Source: Hoeflea ulvae (GTDB lineage: Bacteria > Pseudomonadota > Alphaproteobacteria > Rhizobiales > Rhizobiaceae). From it: 64,000 nucleotides of DNA. Within the stretch, counting starts at the first letter, position 1. Every line of letters begins with the position of its first letter. Location: contig NZ_JAOVZQ010000001.1 in the NCBI RefSeq assembly GCF_026619435.1, positions 565,501 through 629,500 of the forward strand, read 5' to 3'. The notes under the pieces are model-generated. The model saw only the letters and a list, made by a program, of their open reading frames with translations. It had not been told where the DNA came from and did no database searches. Below are positions 50,709-61,303 of this stretch, piece by piece. The position numbers were made by a program, and so were the translations under genes.

Positions 50709-53162
50709 ATGACTGAGAAACAAAAGCTTGTCGTCATCGGCAATGGCATGGCCCCGGGGCGGATGCTCGAGCATCTGTTCGAGACGGCGCCTGATGCCTA
50801 TGACGTGACCATCTTCAACGCCGAGCCGCGCGTCAATTACGACCGCATCATGCTCTCGCCTGTGCTCTCGGGCGAGAAGAGTTTTGAGGACATCATTATC
50901 CACGGTGACGGCTGGTACGTCGACCATGGCGTCATGCTCTACAAGGGCCACAAGGTGGTCGAGATCGACCGTGAGGCGAAGACCGTCCGGTCCGAGCATG
51001 GCGAGGTTGCAGCCTACGACAAGCTGGTGATCGCCACCGGTTCGGCGCCCTTCATCATTCCGGTTCCGGGCCACAAGCTGCCCGGCGTGCTGACCTATCG
51101 CGATCTCGATGATGTCGACGCGATGCTGCTTGCGGCCCAGTCGCGCGGCAAGGCTGTGGTCATCGGCGGTGGATTGCTCGGACTTGAAGCCGCCGCGGGA
51201 CTGAAAGAACGCGGCATGGATGTCACCGTCATCCACCTGATGCCGTCACTGATGGAGCGCCAGCTCGATCCCGCCGCCGGCTACCTGCTCGAACAGGAGC
51301 TCGTAAGCCGCGGCATCAAGGTGATCACCAAGGCCAGCACCAAGCAGATCCTTGGCGAAGCCCGTGTTGAAGGCATCGAGCTCGAGGACGGCACCATTAT
51401 CCCGGCAACGCTGGTGGTGATGGCGGTCGGCATCCGGCCCAGTGCTGCGCTGGCGAAGGAAGCCGGGCTCTCGGTCAATCGCGGCATCGTGGTCTCCGAC
51501 CACATGCAGACCAGCGATCCCGACATCTATTCGGTGGGGGAATGCGTCGAGGTCAACGGCAATGTCTACGGGCTGGTCGCACCGCTCTACCAGATGGCGG
51601 AAGTTGCCGCGGCCCATCTCAGCGGTGACACGGGCAAGCGTTTCGTCGAGACCTCGACGGCGACCAAGCTCAAGGTCACCGGCATCAATCTCTATTCCGT
51701 CGGAGACTTCGCCGAGGCCGAGGGCCGGGAGGAGATCGTGCTGCGCGATGCCGCCGCCGGGGTCTACAAGCGGCTGGTGCTCAAGGACAACAAGATCCTT
51801 GGCGTGGTGCTTTATGGCGAAACCGCCGATGGCGCCTGGTTCTTCGATCACCTGAAGAAACAGATCGACATTTCGGAGATGCGGGAATCACTGATCTTCG
51901 GCCAGGCCTATCAGGGAGGGTCCCCCATGGACCCTATGGCAGCCGTTGCAGCCTTGCCGGATGATGCGGAAATCTGCGGCTGCAACGGCGTTTGCAAGGG
52001 AAAGATCACCACAGCCATCACCTCGAAGGGGCTGACGGGCCTTGATGAGGTGCGCGCCCACACCAAGGCCTCCGCATCCTGCGGCACCTGCACCGGGCTG
52101 GTCGAGCAGCTGCTCGCGCTGACCCTGGGGGATGCGTACAACCCGGCGGCGGTGACGCCGATGTGCGGCTGCACCGGGCTCGGCCATGACGACGTGCGCC
52201 GCCTGATCAAGGCCAAGGAACTCAAGACCATTCCGGCGGTGATGCAGGAGCTGGAGTGGAAAACCTCCTGCGGCTGCGCCAAGTGCCGTCCGGCGCTCAA
52301 TTACTACCTGGTCTGCGACTGGCCGGATGAATATGCCGATGACTATCAGTCGCGCTTCATCAACGAGCGCGTCCACGCCAACATCCAGAAGGACGGCACC
52401 TATTCGGTGGTGCCGCGGATGTGGGGTGGCATGACCTCGTCGACCGAGTTGCGCGCGATTGCCGATGTGGTCGACAAGTTCGACATTCCGGCGGTCAAAT
52501 GCACCGGTGGTCAGCGTATCGACATGCTCGGCATCAAGAAGGAGGATCTCCCGGCAGTCTGGGCAGACCTCGGCAAGGCCGGTTTTGTTTCGGGTCAGGC
52601 CTACGCCAAGGGGCTCAGAACCGTCAAAACCTGCGTCGGCACCGACTGGTGCCGGTTCGGCACGCAGGATTCCACAGGACTCGGCATCAAGCTGGAAAAA
52701 TTCATGTGGGGCTCCTGGACCCCGGCGAAGCTGAAGCTGGCTGTTTCCGGTTGCCCGCGCAATTGCGCCGAAGCCACCTGCAAGGACATTGGCGTCATCT
52801 GTGTCGACAGTGGCTACGAGATCCATTTCGCCGGTGCTGCCGGTCTCGACATCAAGGGCACCGAGATCCTCGGTAACGTGAAGACCGAAGACGAGGTGAT
52901 GGAACATGTTGTCGCGCTTGCGCAGATGTACCGCGAGCAGGGCCGCTATCTCGAGCGCATCTACAAATGGGCCAAGCGCATCGGTCTCGACGAGATCCGC
53001 GACCAGATCATGCAGCAGCATGACAAGCGGAAAGGCTATTACGAGCGTTTCGTCTTCAGCCAGAAATTCGCTCAGGTCGATCCCTGGTCGGAACGGGTGT
53101 CAGGCAAGGACAAGCACGAGTTCAACCCGATGGCGACACTCAGCCTGGAGGCAGCGGAATGA
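50709..53162 (+). CDS. nirB: Nitrite reductase large subunit (NADH)
   Basis: NirB reduces nitrite to ammonium with siroheme. The 817-residue protein has an N-terminal FAD/NAD domain (KLVVIGNGMAPGRMLEHLFE, then VVIGGGLLGLEAAAGLKERG), two BFD-type [2Fe-2S] motifs (CGCNGVCKGKI...CGTCTG and CGCTGLG...CGCAKC), and a siroheme/[4Fe-4S] reductase domain (CTGGQRIDMLG, then TDWCRFGTQDS and SGCPRNCAEATCKDIGV). All parts are intact. nirD overlaps its stop by four bases. Confidence 0.96.
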   Translation: MTEKQKLVVIGNGMAPGRMLEHLFETAPDAYDVTIFNAEPRVNYDRIMLSPVLSGEKSFEDIIIHGDGWYVDHGVMLYKGHKVVEIDREAKTVRSEHGEVAAYDKLVIATGSAPFIIPVPGHKLPGVLTYRDLDDVDAMLLAAQSRGKAVVIGGGLLGLEAAAGLKERGMDVTVIHLMPSLMERQLDPAAGYLLEQELVSRGIKVITKASTKQILGEARVEGIELEDGTIIPATLVVMAVGIRPSAALAKEAGLSVNRGIVVSDHMQTSDPDIYSVGECVEVNGNVYGLVAPLYQMAEVAAAHLSGDTGKRFVETSTATKLKVTGINLYSVGDFAEAEGREEIVLRDAAAGVYKRLVLKDNKILGVVLYGETADGAWFFDHLKKQIDISEMRESLIFGQAYQGGSPMDPMAAVAALPDDAEICGCNGVCKGKITTAITSKGLTGLDEVRAHTKASASCGTCTGLVEQLLALTLGDAYNPAAVTPMCGCTGLGHDDVRRLIKAKELKTIPAVMQELEWKTSCGCAKCRPALNYYLVCDWPDEYADDYQSRFINERVHANIQKDGTYSVVPRMWGGMTSSTELRAIADVVDKFDIPAVKCTGGQRIDMLGIKKEDLPAVWADLGKAGFVSGQAYAKGLRTVKTCVGTDWCRFGTQDSTGLGIKLEKFMWGSWTPAKLKLAVSGCPRNCAEATCKDIGVICVDSGYEIHFAGAAGLDIKGTEILGNVKTEDEVMEHVVALAQMYREQGRYLERIYKWAKRIGLDEIRDQIMQQHDKRKGYYERFVFSQKFAQVDPWSERVSGKDKHEFNPMATLSLEAAE

Positions 53163-53491
53163 ACGCGATGACACAGGCATGGGTTCGGGTCGGCAGCATC
53201 AACGACATCCCGCGGCGCGGCGCGCGCTGTGTGAAAAGCGGCGAGATGAGCATCGCCATCTTCCGCACCGCCGACGACCGGGTGTTTGCGCTCGAAGACA
53301 AGTGCCCGCACAAGAACGGGCCCTTGAGTCAGGGCATCGTCCATGACGGCTGCGTCACCTGTCCCTTGCACAACTGGGTCATCAGCCTCGAAACAGGGAC
53401 TGCGCAAGGGGCTGATGAGGGGCAAACCATGTCGATCCCGGTGCGGCTTGACGGCGACGAGATCATTCTCGGCCTCGGTCCAGCGAAATGA
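53159..53491 (+). CDS. nirD: Nitrite reductase small subunit
   Basis: A 110-residue Rieske-like protein that completes NirBD. CPHKNGPLSQGIVHDGCVTCPLHNWVI carries the C-x-H and C-x2-H ligand set, so a [2Fe-2S] Rieske cluster may be present. Many NirD proteins have lost these ligands; this one keeps them. It overlaps nirB by four bases (ATGA) and the nitrate reductase gene overlaps its stop in the same way. Confidence 0.93.
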   Translation: MNAMTQAWVRVGSINDIPRRGARCVKSGEMSIAIFRTADDRVFALEDKCPHKNGPLSQGIVHDGCVTCPLHNWVISLETGTAQGADEGQTMSIPVRLDGDEIILGLGPAK

Positions 53492-56164
53492 CCGCCGGCC
53501 CGGCCCGCACGGTCAAGACCACCTGCCCCTATTGCGGGGTGGGCTGTGGAGTCCTGGCGACCCTGGAGGAGGGTGGCGCCGTCACGATTAAGGGCGACCC
53601 GGACCATCCCGCAAACCTGGGGCGGTTGTGCTCCAAGGGCTCGGCGCTGGGCGAAACCGTCGATCTCGATGGACGGCTGCTGTTTCCGGAGGTGGGCGGC
53701 AAGCGTGCATCCTGGGACGCCGCACTCGATCTCGTGGCGTCCACCTTCTCCGAGACGATCGCGGAGCACGGGCCGGACAGCGTGGCCTTCTATGTCTCGG
53801 GCCAGATCCTCACCGAGGATTATTACGTCGCCAACAAGCTGATGAAGGGCTTCATCGGCTCGGCCAATATCGACACCAATTCCCGGCTCTGCATGGCGTC
53901 CTCCGTTGCCGGCCACCGCCGCGCCTTTGGTTCCGACACGGTGCCGGGAACCTATGAGGATCTGGAGCTTGCCGATCTGGTGGTGCTGACCGGGTCGAAC
54001 CTCGCCTGGTGCCACCCGGTGCTCTACCAGCGCATCGCCGCAGCCAAAGCCGCACGTCCGGAAATGAAGATCGTCCTCATTGATCCGCGCCGGACAATGA
54101 CCGCCGACCTTGCCGACCTGCATCTGGCCATTGCGCCCGATGGCGATGTCAGCCTGTTTCTCGGCCTGCTGGCGCATCTTGCCGACAACGGGTTTGTCGA
54201 TGAGGCCTATGTCAAATCCCATACCAGCGGGATCGATCAGGCGCTGGAGAGCGGCCGCGCTCAAAGCCCGGCCGATCTGGCCGCGCAAACCGGGCTCGAT
54301 ACCGCCCAGCTCGCGCAGTTCTACGGGCTCTGGGCCGGGTCCGAGAAAGTGGTCACGGTCTACAGCCAGGGCGTCAACCAGTCGCGCAGCGGCACCGACA
54401 AGGTCAATGCCATCCTCAATTGCCATCTCGCGACCGGCCGCATCGGCAGGCCGGGCATGGGCCCGTTCTCGGTGACCGGCCAGCCCAATGCCATGGGCGG
54501 CCGCGAAGTGGGCGGTCTTGCCAACACGCTCGCAGCCCATATGGAGATCGAGAACCCTCAGCATCGCGACCGGGTGCAGCGCTTCTGGAACTCGCCGAGG
54601 ATTGCGGAAACAGCCGGGCTCAAGGCCGTCGACATGTTCCAGGCGGTGGCGGACGGCAGGATCAAGGCGATCTGGATCATGGCGACCAACCCGGTCGATT
54701 CCATGCCCGATGCGGTTGCGGTCGAGGCAGCGCTTGCAGCCTGTCCCTTCGTGGTCGTGTCGGACATCATGGTGGAAACCGATACGATCCGGCATGCGGA
54801 TGTGAAACTGCCGTCGCTCGGCTGGGGCGAAAAGGACGGCACGGTGACCAATTCCGAGCGCCGGATCTCGCGCCAGCGCGCCTTCCTGCCCGCGCCGGGC
54901 GAGGCCAGGGCCGACTGGTGGCAGATGACTGAGGTCGCCAGTGCGCATGGGCCATGTCACGGCGTTCGATTTTCCCAATGCGGCATCGGTGATGCGCGAA
55001 TATGCGGCGCAGACAGCGTTCGAGAATGAGGGCACGCGCGATCTCGATATCGGGGCGCTCGCGGGCATGGAAGATGCCGCCTATGAGGAGCTTGCGCCGT
55101 TCCAGTGGCCAAGGCCGGCTGATGATCTCTCGCTTGCCTCCGACACGCGCTTCTTTGCCAATGGCGGTTTCTTCACGCCCGACCGGCTCGCCCGCTTCGT
55201 CGCGGTTGTGCCACCCGGCAAGGCGGCCAAGGATGACAGGCACGCCTTCACGCTCAACACCGGCCGCATTCGTGACCACTGGCACACCATGACCCGGACG
55301 GCGAAAAGCCCGCGCCTTTCCGCCCATATCGCCGAACCCTTTGCCGAGATTCATCCGGCAGACGCCAGGGCCTTGGGCATCGGAAAAGCAGATCTGGTCA
55401 GGGTTGCGAGCGCGCGCGGCGAGATCGTGGTGCGGGCGCTGATCACCGACCGCCAGCAACGCGGCCATGTCTTCGTGCCGATGCACTGGACCGATCAATG
55501 GGCCTCGAACGCACGGGTCGACCGGCTCGTGGCACCGGTGGTCGATCCGGTTTCCGGACAGCCTGCCCTGAAGAACACGGCGGCCGGCCTGGCGAGATAT
55601 GCAGCCTCGCAGTATGGCTTTGTGGTCAGCCGCAACAAGCCGGTGCTCGAGGCCGCAGCCTATTGGGCGATCGCCCACAGCGCCGGCGGCTGGCGGGCGG
55701 AATTTGCGCTGGCGGAAGATCATGATGAAGTTCAGTCCTTCATCCCGGCAGCTCTCGGAATTGATGCGGGCACGCCGCTGCTCTCCTTCACCGATCCCAC
55801 CAACGGGGTGACCCGCCATGCCGCCTTCGACGGCACCTCGCTCTTGGGCGCGGTCTATCTGTCGCGGCAGCCGGTCACGGTGTCGCGCAGCTGGGCCGCC
55901 GATCAACTCGAGCAGGACTATGCCAATCTGTCCTCGCGCTGGCGCATCATCGCCGGCCGCCCGGCCAATGACATGCCCGACAAGGGCGCCATCGTCTGCG
56001 CCTGCATGAATGTCGGCGTCAACGACATCATCGGTGCGGTGCGCGGCGGCTGCGGCAGTGTCGACGCCGTCGGCCGCGCCACCAGCGCCGGCACCAATTG
56101 CGGCTCCTGCAAAGCGGAAATCAAGGTGATACTCGATGAACATCAGATCATTGCAGCCGAATAA
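53488..56164 (+). pseudogene. nasA: Assimilatory nitrate reductase large subunit, one-base frameshift
   Basis: NasA reduces nitrate to nitrite with bis-MGD molybdenum cofactor and a [4Fe-4S] cluster (KTTCPYCGVGCGVLATLEEG, then LCSKGSALGE). The first frame matches through WWQMTEVA at about 54939 and then goes wrong, stopping at 55029. The second frame continues properly from RMGHVTAFDFPNAASVMREY to the end at 56164. Removing one base near 54942 restores EVARRMGHVTAF and a protein of about 891 residues. The C terminus adds a BFD-like [2Fe-2S] domain (CACMNVGVNDIIGAVRGGCG, then CGSCKAEI). Real or sequencing artefact cannot be told here. Confidence 0.88.
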
Positions 56165-57293
56165 GTCCCGGCGCGGCCCGGCACGCCACGAGCGGATGGC
56201 GCCGCTGGCCACATTGCCGGTGTTCTACAAGCTTAAGGGCAAGAAGGTGCTGATCGCCGGTGGCTCCGAAGCGGCGGCCTGGAAGGCGGAACTGCTCGCC
56301 GCAGCCGGCGCGGAGGTGCATGTCCATGCCGAGCGGCTTGATCCGGTCTTCGCCGATCTCATCGCAGCACCTGCGGTGTCCGGCGCCTATGTCCGGCACC
56401 AGAGGCCCTGGTCGGCGCAAAGCTTTGTCTTGATGCAGATCGCCATCTGTGACGCGGAGAGCGAGGGCGAGGCGCAGGCATTTTACTGTGCGGCGCGGGC
56501 CGCGGGCGTGGCCGTCAATGTGATCGACAGACCGGCCTGGTGCGAGTTCCAGTTCGGCTCCATCGTCAACCGCTCACCCGCCGTCATTGCCATTTCGACC
56601 GACGGGGCAGCGCCCATTCTCGGCCAGGCGATCAGGCGCCGGATCGAGACCCTGCTGCCGCCGGCGCTGGCAGCCTGGGCGCAGCTGGCGCAGACCATCC
56701 GCAAGACGGTCAACGACCGGCTGGCGCCGGGGCCGCAACGGCGCGCCTTCTGGGAGTTCTTCGTTGACCGTGCCTTTGGCGCCGAGCCGGAGCGGCATGC
56801 AGCGCAGGAGATGCTGCGGCAGGCAAGGGTGATCAGGACGGCGGGAACGCGGGTCGCGGGCAGGGTGACGCTGGTCGGCGCCGGGCCGGGGGATGCGGAG
56901 CTTCTGACCCTGAAGGCGGTTCGCGCGCTGCAGGCCGCCGACGTGATCCTGTTTGATGATGGTGTCTCCGGCGAGGTGCTGGAACTGGCCCGCCGCGAGG
57001 CCCGGCGCATGCTGGTGGGCAAGGGCGGCGGCCGCGACAGCTGTGACCAGCACGACATCCACGCCACCATGATCGCGCTTGCAAAGGCGGGCAAGCATGT
57101 GGTGCGGCTGCAGGGCGGTGATCCGGTGATCTCCGGCCAGACCGGCCAAGACCTCGCCAGGCTTCAGGAGCAAGGAATTGCCGTCACCATCGTCCCCGGC
57201 ATTGCCTCTGCCGCGGCGATACCGGCAGACGTCGCGGCCGCGCCGCCGCCTCGCGTTGCTGCCGGCCACAGCCGCAACAGCGCTGTGTCCTGA
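56136..57293 (+). CDS. cysG: Siroheme synthase with truncated SUMT domain
   Basis: CysG makes siroheme, the NirB cofactor. Residues 20 to about 235 are the dehydrogenase/ferrochelatase half (VFYKLKGKKVLIAGGSEAAA, then RPAWCEFQFGSIVNRSPAVI). From about 240 is a uroporphyrinogen methyltransferase (SUMT) domain: GRVTLVGAGPGDAELLTLKA, then VVRLQGGDPVISG and VPGIASAAA. After that the sequence loses similarity and stops at residue 385, about 90-100 residues short of the usual 460-480. GGDPFIFGR is also changed to GGDPVISGQ. The methyltransferase half is probably inactive. The start with AAGGTG upstream overlaps nasA by 29 bp. Confidence 0.8.
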   Translation: MNIRSLQPNKSRRGPARHERMAPLATLPVFYKLKGKKVLIAGGSEAAAWKAELLAAAGAEVHVHAERLDPVFADLIAAPAVSGAYVRHQRPWSAQSFVLMQIAICDAESEGEAQAFYCAARAAGVAVNVIDRPAWCEFQFGSIVNRSPAVIAISTDGAAPILGQAIRRRIETLLPPALAAWAQLAQTIRKTVNDRLAPGPQRRAFWEFFVDRAFGAEPERHAAQEMLRQARVIRTAGTRVAGRVTLVGAGPGDAELLTLKAVRALQAADVILFDDGVSGEVLELARREARRMLVGKGGGRDSCDQHDIHATMIALAKAGKHVVRLQGGDPVISGQTGQDLARLQEQGIAVTIVPGIASAAAIPADVAAAPPPRVAAGHSRNSAVS

Positions 57294-57458
57294 GACCGGG
57301 CTGACCCGGCCTCGGTCAGGCCAAGGGCCTCGGTGACTTCCGTATCAGGCCGGCCCAGCCGCCTGCGCTGGACGACATTGAGGGTCGGGCGCCCGAATTG
57401 GTCCGGGACAAGCCCTTGTTCAAGCGGGCCGGTGCAGGGGTCAGCGTTGCCGGGATCA

Positions 57459-60050
57459 TCATGCTCGTGCGGCGGTGGCAACGGGTGGGTCGGCCTTGAG
57501 CCAGTTTCTGGCTGTGATGAAGCTGACCAGGTCGGCCTCCGGCATCGGACGGGCGAAATGGAAGCCCTGCAGCGAGTCACAGCCGATATCGCGGAGGATT
57601 TCAACATGGCGGGCGCTTTCCACGCCCTCGGCGCAGACTTCGATGCCCTGCGATTTTCCGATGTCGACGATGGAGCGGATCAGCCGCCGCTGCTGTTCGC
57701 TGCGCACGATCGGCGCGACCAGCTGGCGGTCGATCTTCAATCGTTGCGGGCTCAGCCTGATGAGGCTGACAATGGAGGCATGGCCCGAGCCGAAATCGTC
57801 GATATCGATGTCGATGCCCATCTTGCGGATGCCGTCGATATTGAAGGAAATGATGTCGTTGCTTTCGTCCAGAAAGATCGATTCCAGCAGTTCGAACGAG
57901 ATCCGGCCGGGCTCTATCGGCAGCGATCTGAGCGTGTCGATCAGCTTCTCGTCGCCCAGCCTGCGGGCTGACACATTGACGGAGAGCTTCGGAACGCCGA
58001 GCCCGATCTCGTCCCACCGTGCTAGATCGACGAGCGCGCGCTCAAGAATGGCGCGGTCGATATTGCTCACGGCATTCAGATCCTCGGCGACGGGCAGGAA
58101 CTTGTCCGGAGTCAGCAGCCCGCGCTGCGGATGGTTCCAGCGCGCCAGCGCCTCGACGCCGATGACCTCGAGGCTGCGGGCATCGAATTGCGGCTGGTAG
58201 AAGGGGACGAATTCGCCCCGTTCAAGCCCGTTGAGAATGTCGTCGGCGCATTGCTTGCTGAAGATCACCTCGGCCTGCAGCTCTTCGGTGAAATAGGCCG
58301 CGCAGTTGCGCCCGTTGCGCTTGGCGCGGTAGAGCGCGATGTCGGCATTGATCAGCAGCTGCCCCGGATCGATGCCGGCGCCAGCCACGGCAATCCCGAT
58401 GCTTGCGCCGGTCCGGCATTCCTTGTTGTTCCACAGCATGGGCCTGCCGGCGCTGCTGATGATCTGCCGGATCAGGCGCTGGAGCTCGTCATTGCCGAGC
58501 GCCGCGGGCAGGACAATGACGAATTCGTCACCGCCGATCCGCGCCACCATGTCGGTTTCGCGCACCGTGGCTTTCAGAAGGTCGGCGATATGGCAAAGCA
58601 TCGCGTCGCCGGCGGCGTGCCCCATCGTGTCGTTGATCTGCTTGAAGCGGTCGAGATCGATATGCAGGATCGTGAGATCAGAGGCCGCTGCGGCGTTGCT
58701 TGAAGAGTGCGACAGCTTTTCATCCAGACAGCGCCGGTTCGGCAGGCCGGTCAGGGAATCGTGCAGGGAGGCGAATTCCATGTTCGCCCTGGCGATTTCG
58801 AGATCGCTGTTGCGTTCCTCGGCAAGCTGATTGGCAAACCGGAGCGCGTCGGCGCGTTGCACGTCAACCGTGATGTCCCAATTGACCCCCATGATGGTCT
58901 CGCGTCCATCGGCATTGGTGAGGAAGCGTCCATAGCTGCGGATATGGCGGCACTCGCCCGCCTGGGTCATGATCCGGTATTCGCAGGTGTAGTCGGAGCG
59001 GCTCGCCAGGGCCGCCTCGCATGTCGCCAGGGTCGCCTCGCGGTCATCCGGATGCACCAGATCCACCCAGGCCGTGGCCGGCTGCCGTGTCGTCGGGTTG
59101 CTGGCCACGCCGAATATCTCGCAGGTGCGCGCGTCCCATGTGGGCTGCATGGTTTCGATGTCGGTCTCCCACACGCCCACCCGGGAGGTGCTCAGCGCCA
59201 GTTCCAGCCGCCGCGACACCGCGGCGAATTCCATTTCCCGCTGCTTGAATTCGGTTATGTCGGTGTCCGTGCCGATGATCCGCTTCGGTCGGCCGTCGGC
59301 CTGCCACTCGATGCAGCGGCCGCGCGCCAGAATCCAGATCCATTCGCCGGTCCGGCTTCTTTCCCTGTAGACATAGGTCACATCCTCCAGCTCGCCGGAG
59401 TTCTGCTTGCGGACGGTCTCGCTGACATGCTCGAGGTCTTCGGGATGGATCTCCTTGAGCCACTGGTCATAATCGCCGCTGACCGGCTCGGTCTCCGGAA
59501 TGCCGCGGATCCGCTTCCAGGTGGATGAAAAGAACCATACGGAATTCTCGTAGTCGAAATCCCACACGCCCTGGTCGGCGCTCTCGAGCGCGAAATTCCA
59601 CCGCTCCAGCGCCTCGATCGCGGCCGCTTCCGCGTGTTTCTGCTTGTCTATGGCGGTGATCTGGGCCGCATAGGCCGGGCTGCCCGGCCCGCGCAGGCCC
59701 GGCAACAGTGATACCGAGCCGATGATCCAGATCGTGCTGCCGTCGCGATGCAGGTAGCGCCGTTCCGCGGTGTAGGAGCGTTCGCCCGTAGTCAGCAGCG
59801 ACAGCAATGTCTTTGTCGCGATCGGCCTGTCATCGGCGTGGATCAGGCAGTCGAGGCTGCGGCCGATGAGTTCGGCGCGAGCATAGCCCAGCAGATCGCA
59901 CAATCCGCGGCCGACATCGACGATCCTCAGTTCCAGATCGAGAAGCAGAATGCCCACAGCGGCATTGCTCATCACCGCTTCCAGAAGGTTCTCGGTGGCC
60001 GGGTCTGCCGCAACGGGCATGGATCTGGACAGTGTTGCAGACTTTCTCAT
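57459..60050 (-). CDS. PAS-containing diguanylate cyclase/phosphodiesterase
   Basis: An 863-residue signalling protein. Three PAS domains can be seen in the first 420 residues (LLEAVMSNAAVGILLLDLEL; WNFALESADQGVWDFDYENS; RLELALSTSRVGVWETDIET), the later ones with PAC-like GTDTDITEFK and GVNWDITVDVQ. A GGDEF domain follows (DSLTGLPNRR, ARIGGDEFVIVLP near 503), then an EAL domain (GVEALARWNHPQRG near 631, with DDFGSGHAS). Both catalytic motifs are intact, so it could make and break c-di-GMP. There is no transmembrane segment, so it is cytosolic. Start at 60050 is the best ATG, but 60020 is possible. Confidence 0.9.
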   Translation of the reverse strand: MRKSATLSRSMPVAADPATENLLEAVMSNAAVGILLLDLELRIVDVGRGLCDLLGYARAELIGRSLDCLIHADDRPIATKTLLSLLTTGERSYTAERRYLHRDGSTIWIIGSVSLLPGLRGPGSPAYAAQITAIDKQKHAEAAAIEALERWNFALESADQGVWDFDYENSVWFFSSTWKRIRGIPETEPVSGDYDQWLKEIHPEDLEHVSETVRKQNSGELEDVTYVYRERSRTGEWIWILARGRCIEWQADGRPKRIIGTDTDITEFKQREMEFAAVSRRLELALSTSRVGVWETDIETMQPTWDARTCEIFGVASNPTTRQPATAWVDLVHPDDREATLATCEAALASRSDYTCEYRIMTQAGECRHIRSYGRFLTNADGRETIMGVNWDITVDVQRADALRFANQLAEERNSDLEIARANMEFASLHDSLTGLPNRRCLDEKLSHSSSNAAAASDLTILHIDLDRFKQINDTMGHAAGDAMLCHIADLLKATVRETDMVARIGGDEFVIVLPAALGNDELQRLIRQIISSAGRPMLWNNKECRTGASIGIAVAGAGIDPGQLLINADIALYRAKRNGRNCAAYFTEELQAEVIFSKQCADDILNGLERGEFVPFYQPQFDARSLEVIGVEALARWNHPQRGLLTPDKFLPVAEDLNAVSNIDRAILERALVDLARWDEIGLGVPKLSVNVSARRLGDEKLIDTLRSLPIEPGRISFELLESIFLDESNDIISFNIDGIRKMGIDIDIDDFGSGHASIVSLIRLSPQRLKIDRQLVAPIVRSEQQRRLIRSIVDIGKSQGIEVCAEGVESARHVEILRDIGCDSLQGFHFARPMPEADLVSFITARNWLKADPPVATAARA

Positions 60051-60309
60051 GGCCCCATCTGTAACGGCCAAAAGGTAAATATTGCTTCCACCTCGGCCCG
60101 GGCCGGAATGAACTTGAAACCGGAGTGCGGTGCGGCTGCGGGGGCAGGGTGAATGGCATTGAAGGCCGGTTCCCTGTCGGTGCTGCCGACCGGCGTTGCG
60201 CGGTCGCAGGGACACCCAAGCGATCTTCCGCTTTCAGATCCGGCCGGGGCCGGGTACCGTCATTTCCGTGTCAGCACCGTCACCCGAGTTTGTATCAAGG
60301 CCCTGTTTC

Positions 60310-61212
60310 ATGTCCCGTCTCAACATCGAACAACTGCGCACATTCCTCGAGGTTGTGCGCCTGGGCGGGGTGCGCAAGGCGGCGCAAAGCCTCAGCATCA
60401 CCCAGCCCGCCGTCAGCGCCAGGATCAAATCACTTGAGGACTCGCTGGCGGTCGAACTTTTCTACCGCAACTCAGGCGGCCTGACCCTGACCAAGCGTGG
60501 CGAAATGCTGATCCGTTATGCCGAACAGTTTGAACATCTCTCCGAACAGGTGACGGCCAACATCATTTCGCCCGACGCGATCGAGCAGCAGCTTCGCCTC
60601 GGCGTCGCAGAAACCGTGGCGCAATCCTGGTTGCCGGATTTCGTCTCTGCGCTGCACCACCGGTTTCCGAAGGTGGAGATCGAGATCGATGTCGATGTCT
60701 CCACCAATCTGCGCGAACGGCTGCTCGACCGCGAGATCGACCTTGCCATCCTGCTCGGCCCGGTGTCGGAAGCGACGATCAGCAACATCATGCTGCCCGG
60801 CTTCGACATGGCCTGGTACGTGGCCGCGCAAACCGGCAGCCCGGACGGCGATGATGGCGCCCTGATCGCCACCCGGCCGGTGATCACATTCGCCCGCAAC
60901 ACCCGTCCCTATCGCGAGCTCAAGCGCGCCTTGTTCGAACGGGTGGGACCCAGGGTGCAGATTTTCTCGTCCTCGTCGCTGTCGGCCTGTTTCCGGCTGG
61001 TCGAGGCCGGGCTGGGGGTGGCGGCCTTGCCGAAAATCCTGGGTCTCGACCCGGTGGCGCGCGGGGCCCTGCGTACCTTCGATCCGGGCTGGTTGCCGTC
61101 GCCGCTGCAATTCACCGCATCCTATCTCGGCGACCCGAAAAGCCACGTCGTGGAAGTCGCGGGACAGCTGGCGCTGGCCACGGCGCGCAGCCACAGTGAT
61201 AAAAATATGTGA
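60310..61212 (+). CDS. LysR family transcriptional regulator
   Basis: A 300-residue LysR protein: FLEVVRLGGVRKAAQSLSIT, then QPAVSARIKSLEDSL, is the winged helix-turn-helix, followed by a substrate-binding-fold effector domain. It sits 91 bp before the hydantoinase genes in the same direction and divergent from the GGDEF-EAL gene, so it most likely controls hyuA-hyuB. The frame extends further upstream to 60196, but the ATG at 60310 matches the family N terminus. Confidence 0.9.
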   Translation: MSRLNIEQLRTFLEVVRLGGVRKAAQSLSITQPAVSARIKSLEDSLAVELFYRNSGGLTLTKRGEMLIRYAEQFEHLSEQVTANIISPDAIEQQLRLGVAETVAQSWLPDFVSALHHRFPKVEIEIDVDVSTNLRERLLDREIDLAILLGPVSEATISNIMLPGFDMAWYVAAQTGSPDGDDGALIATRPVITFARNTRPYRELKRALFERVGPRVQIFSSSSLSACFRLVEAGLGVAALPKILGLDPVARGALRTFDPGWLPSPLQFTASYLGDPKSHVVEVAGQLALATARSHSDKNM

Positions 61213-61303
61213 TCAACAATTCCAAGTATTTTCGATTTGATTTGATTGGCCTTGCCTGCGACGCTGCCGGTGTCACGCCCCTTGCCGGAAGATGTAAAAC
61301 CTG

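Noticed and set aside
57294..57458. A continuation of the SUMT domain or a small gene after cysG
   Set aside because: None of the three forward frames restores the missing SUMT motifs, and the leftward frame there has no recognised family.
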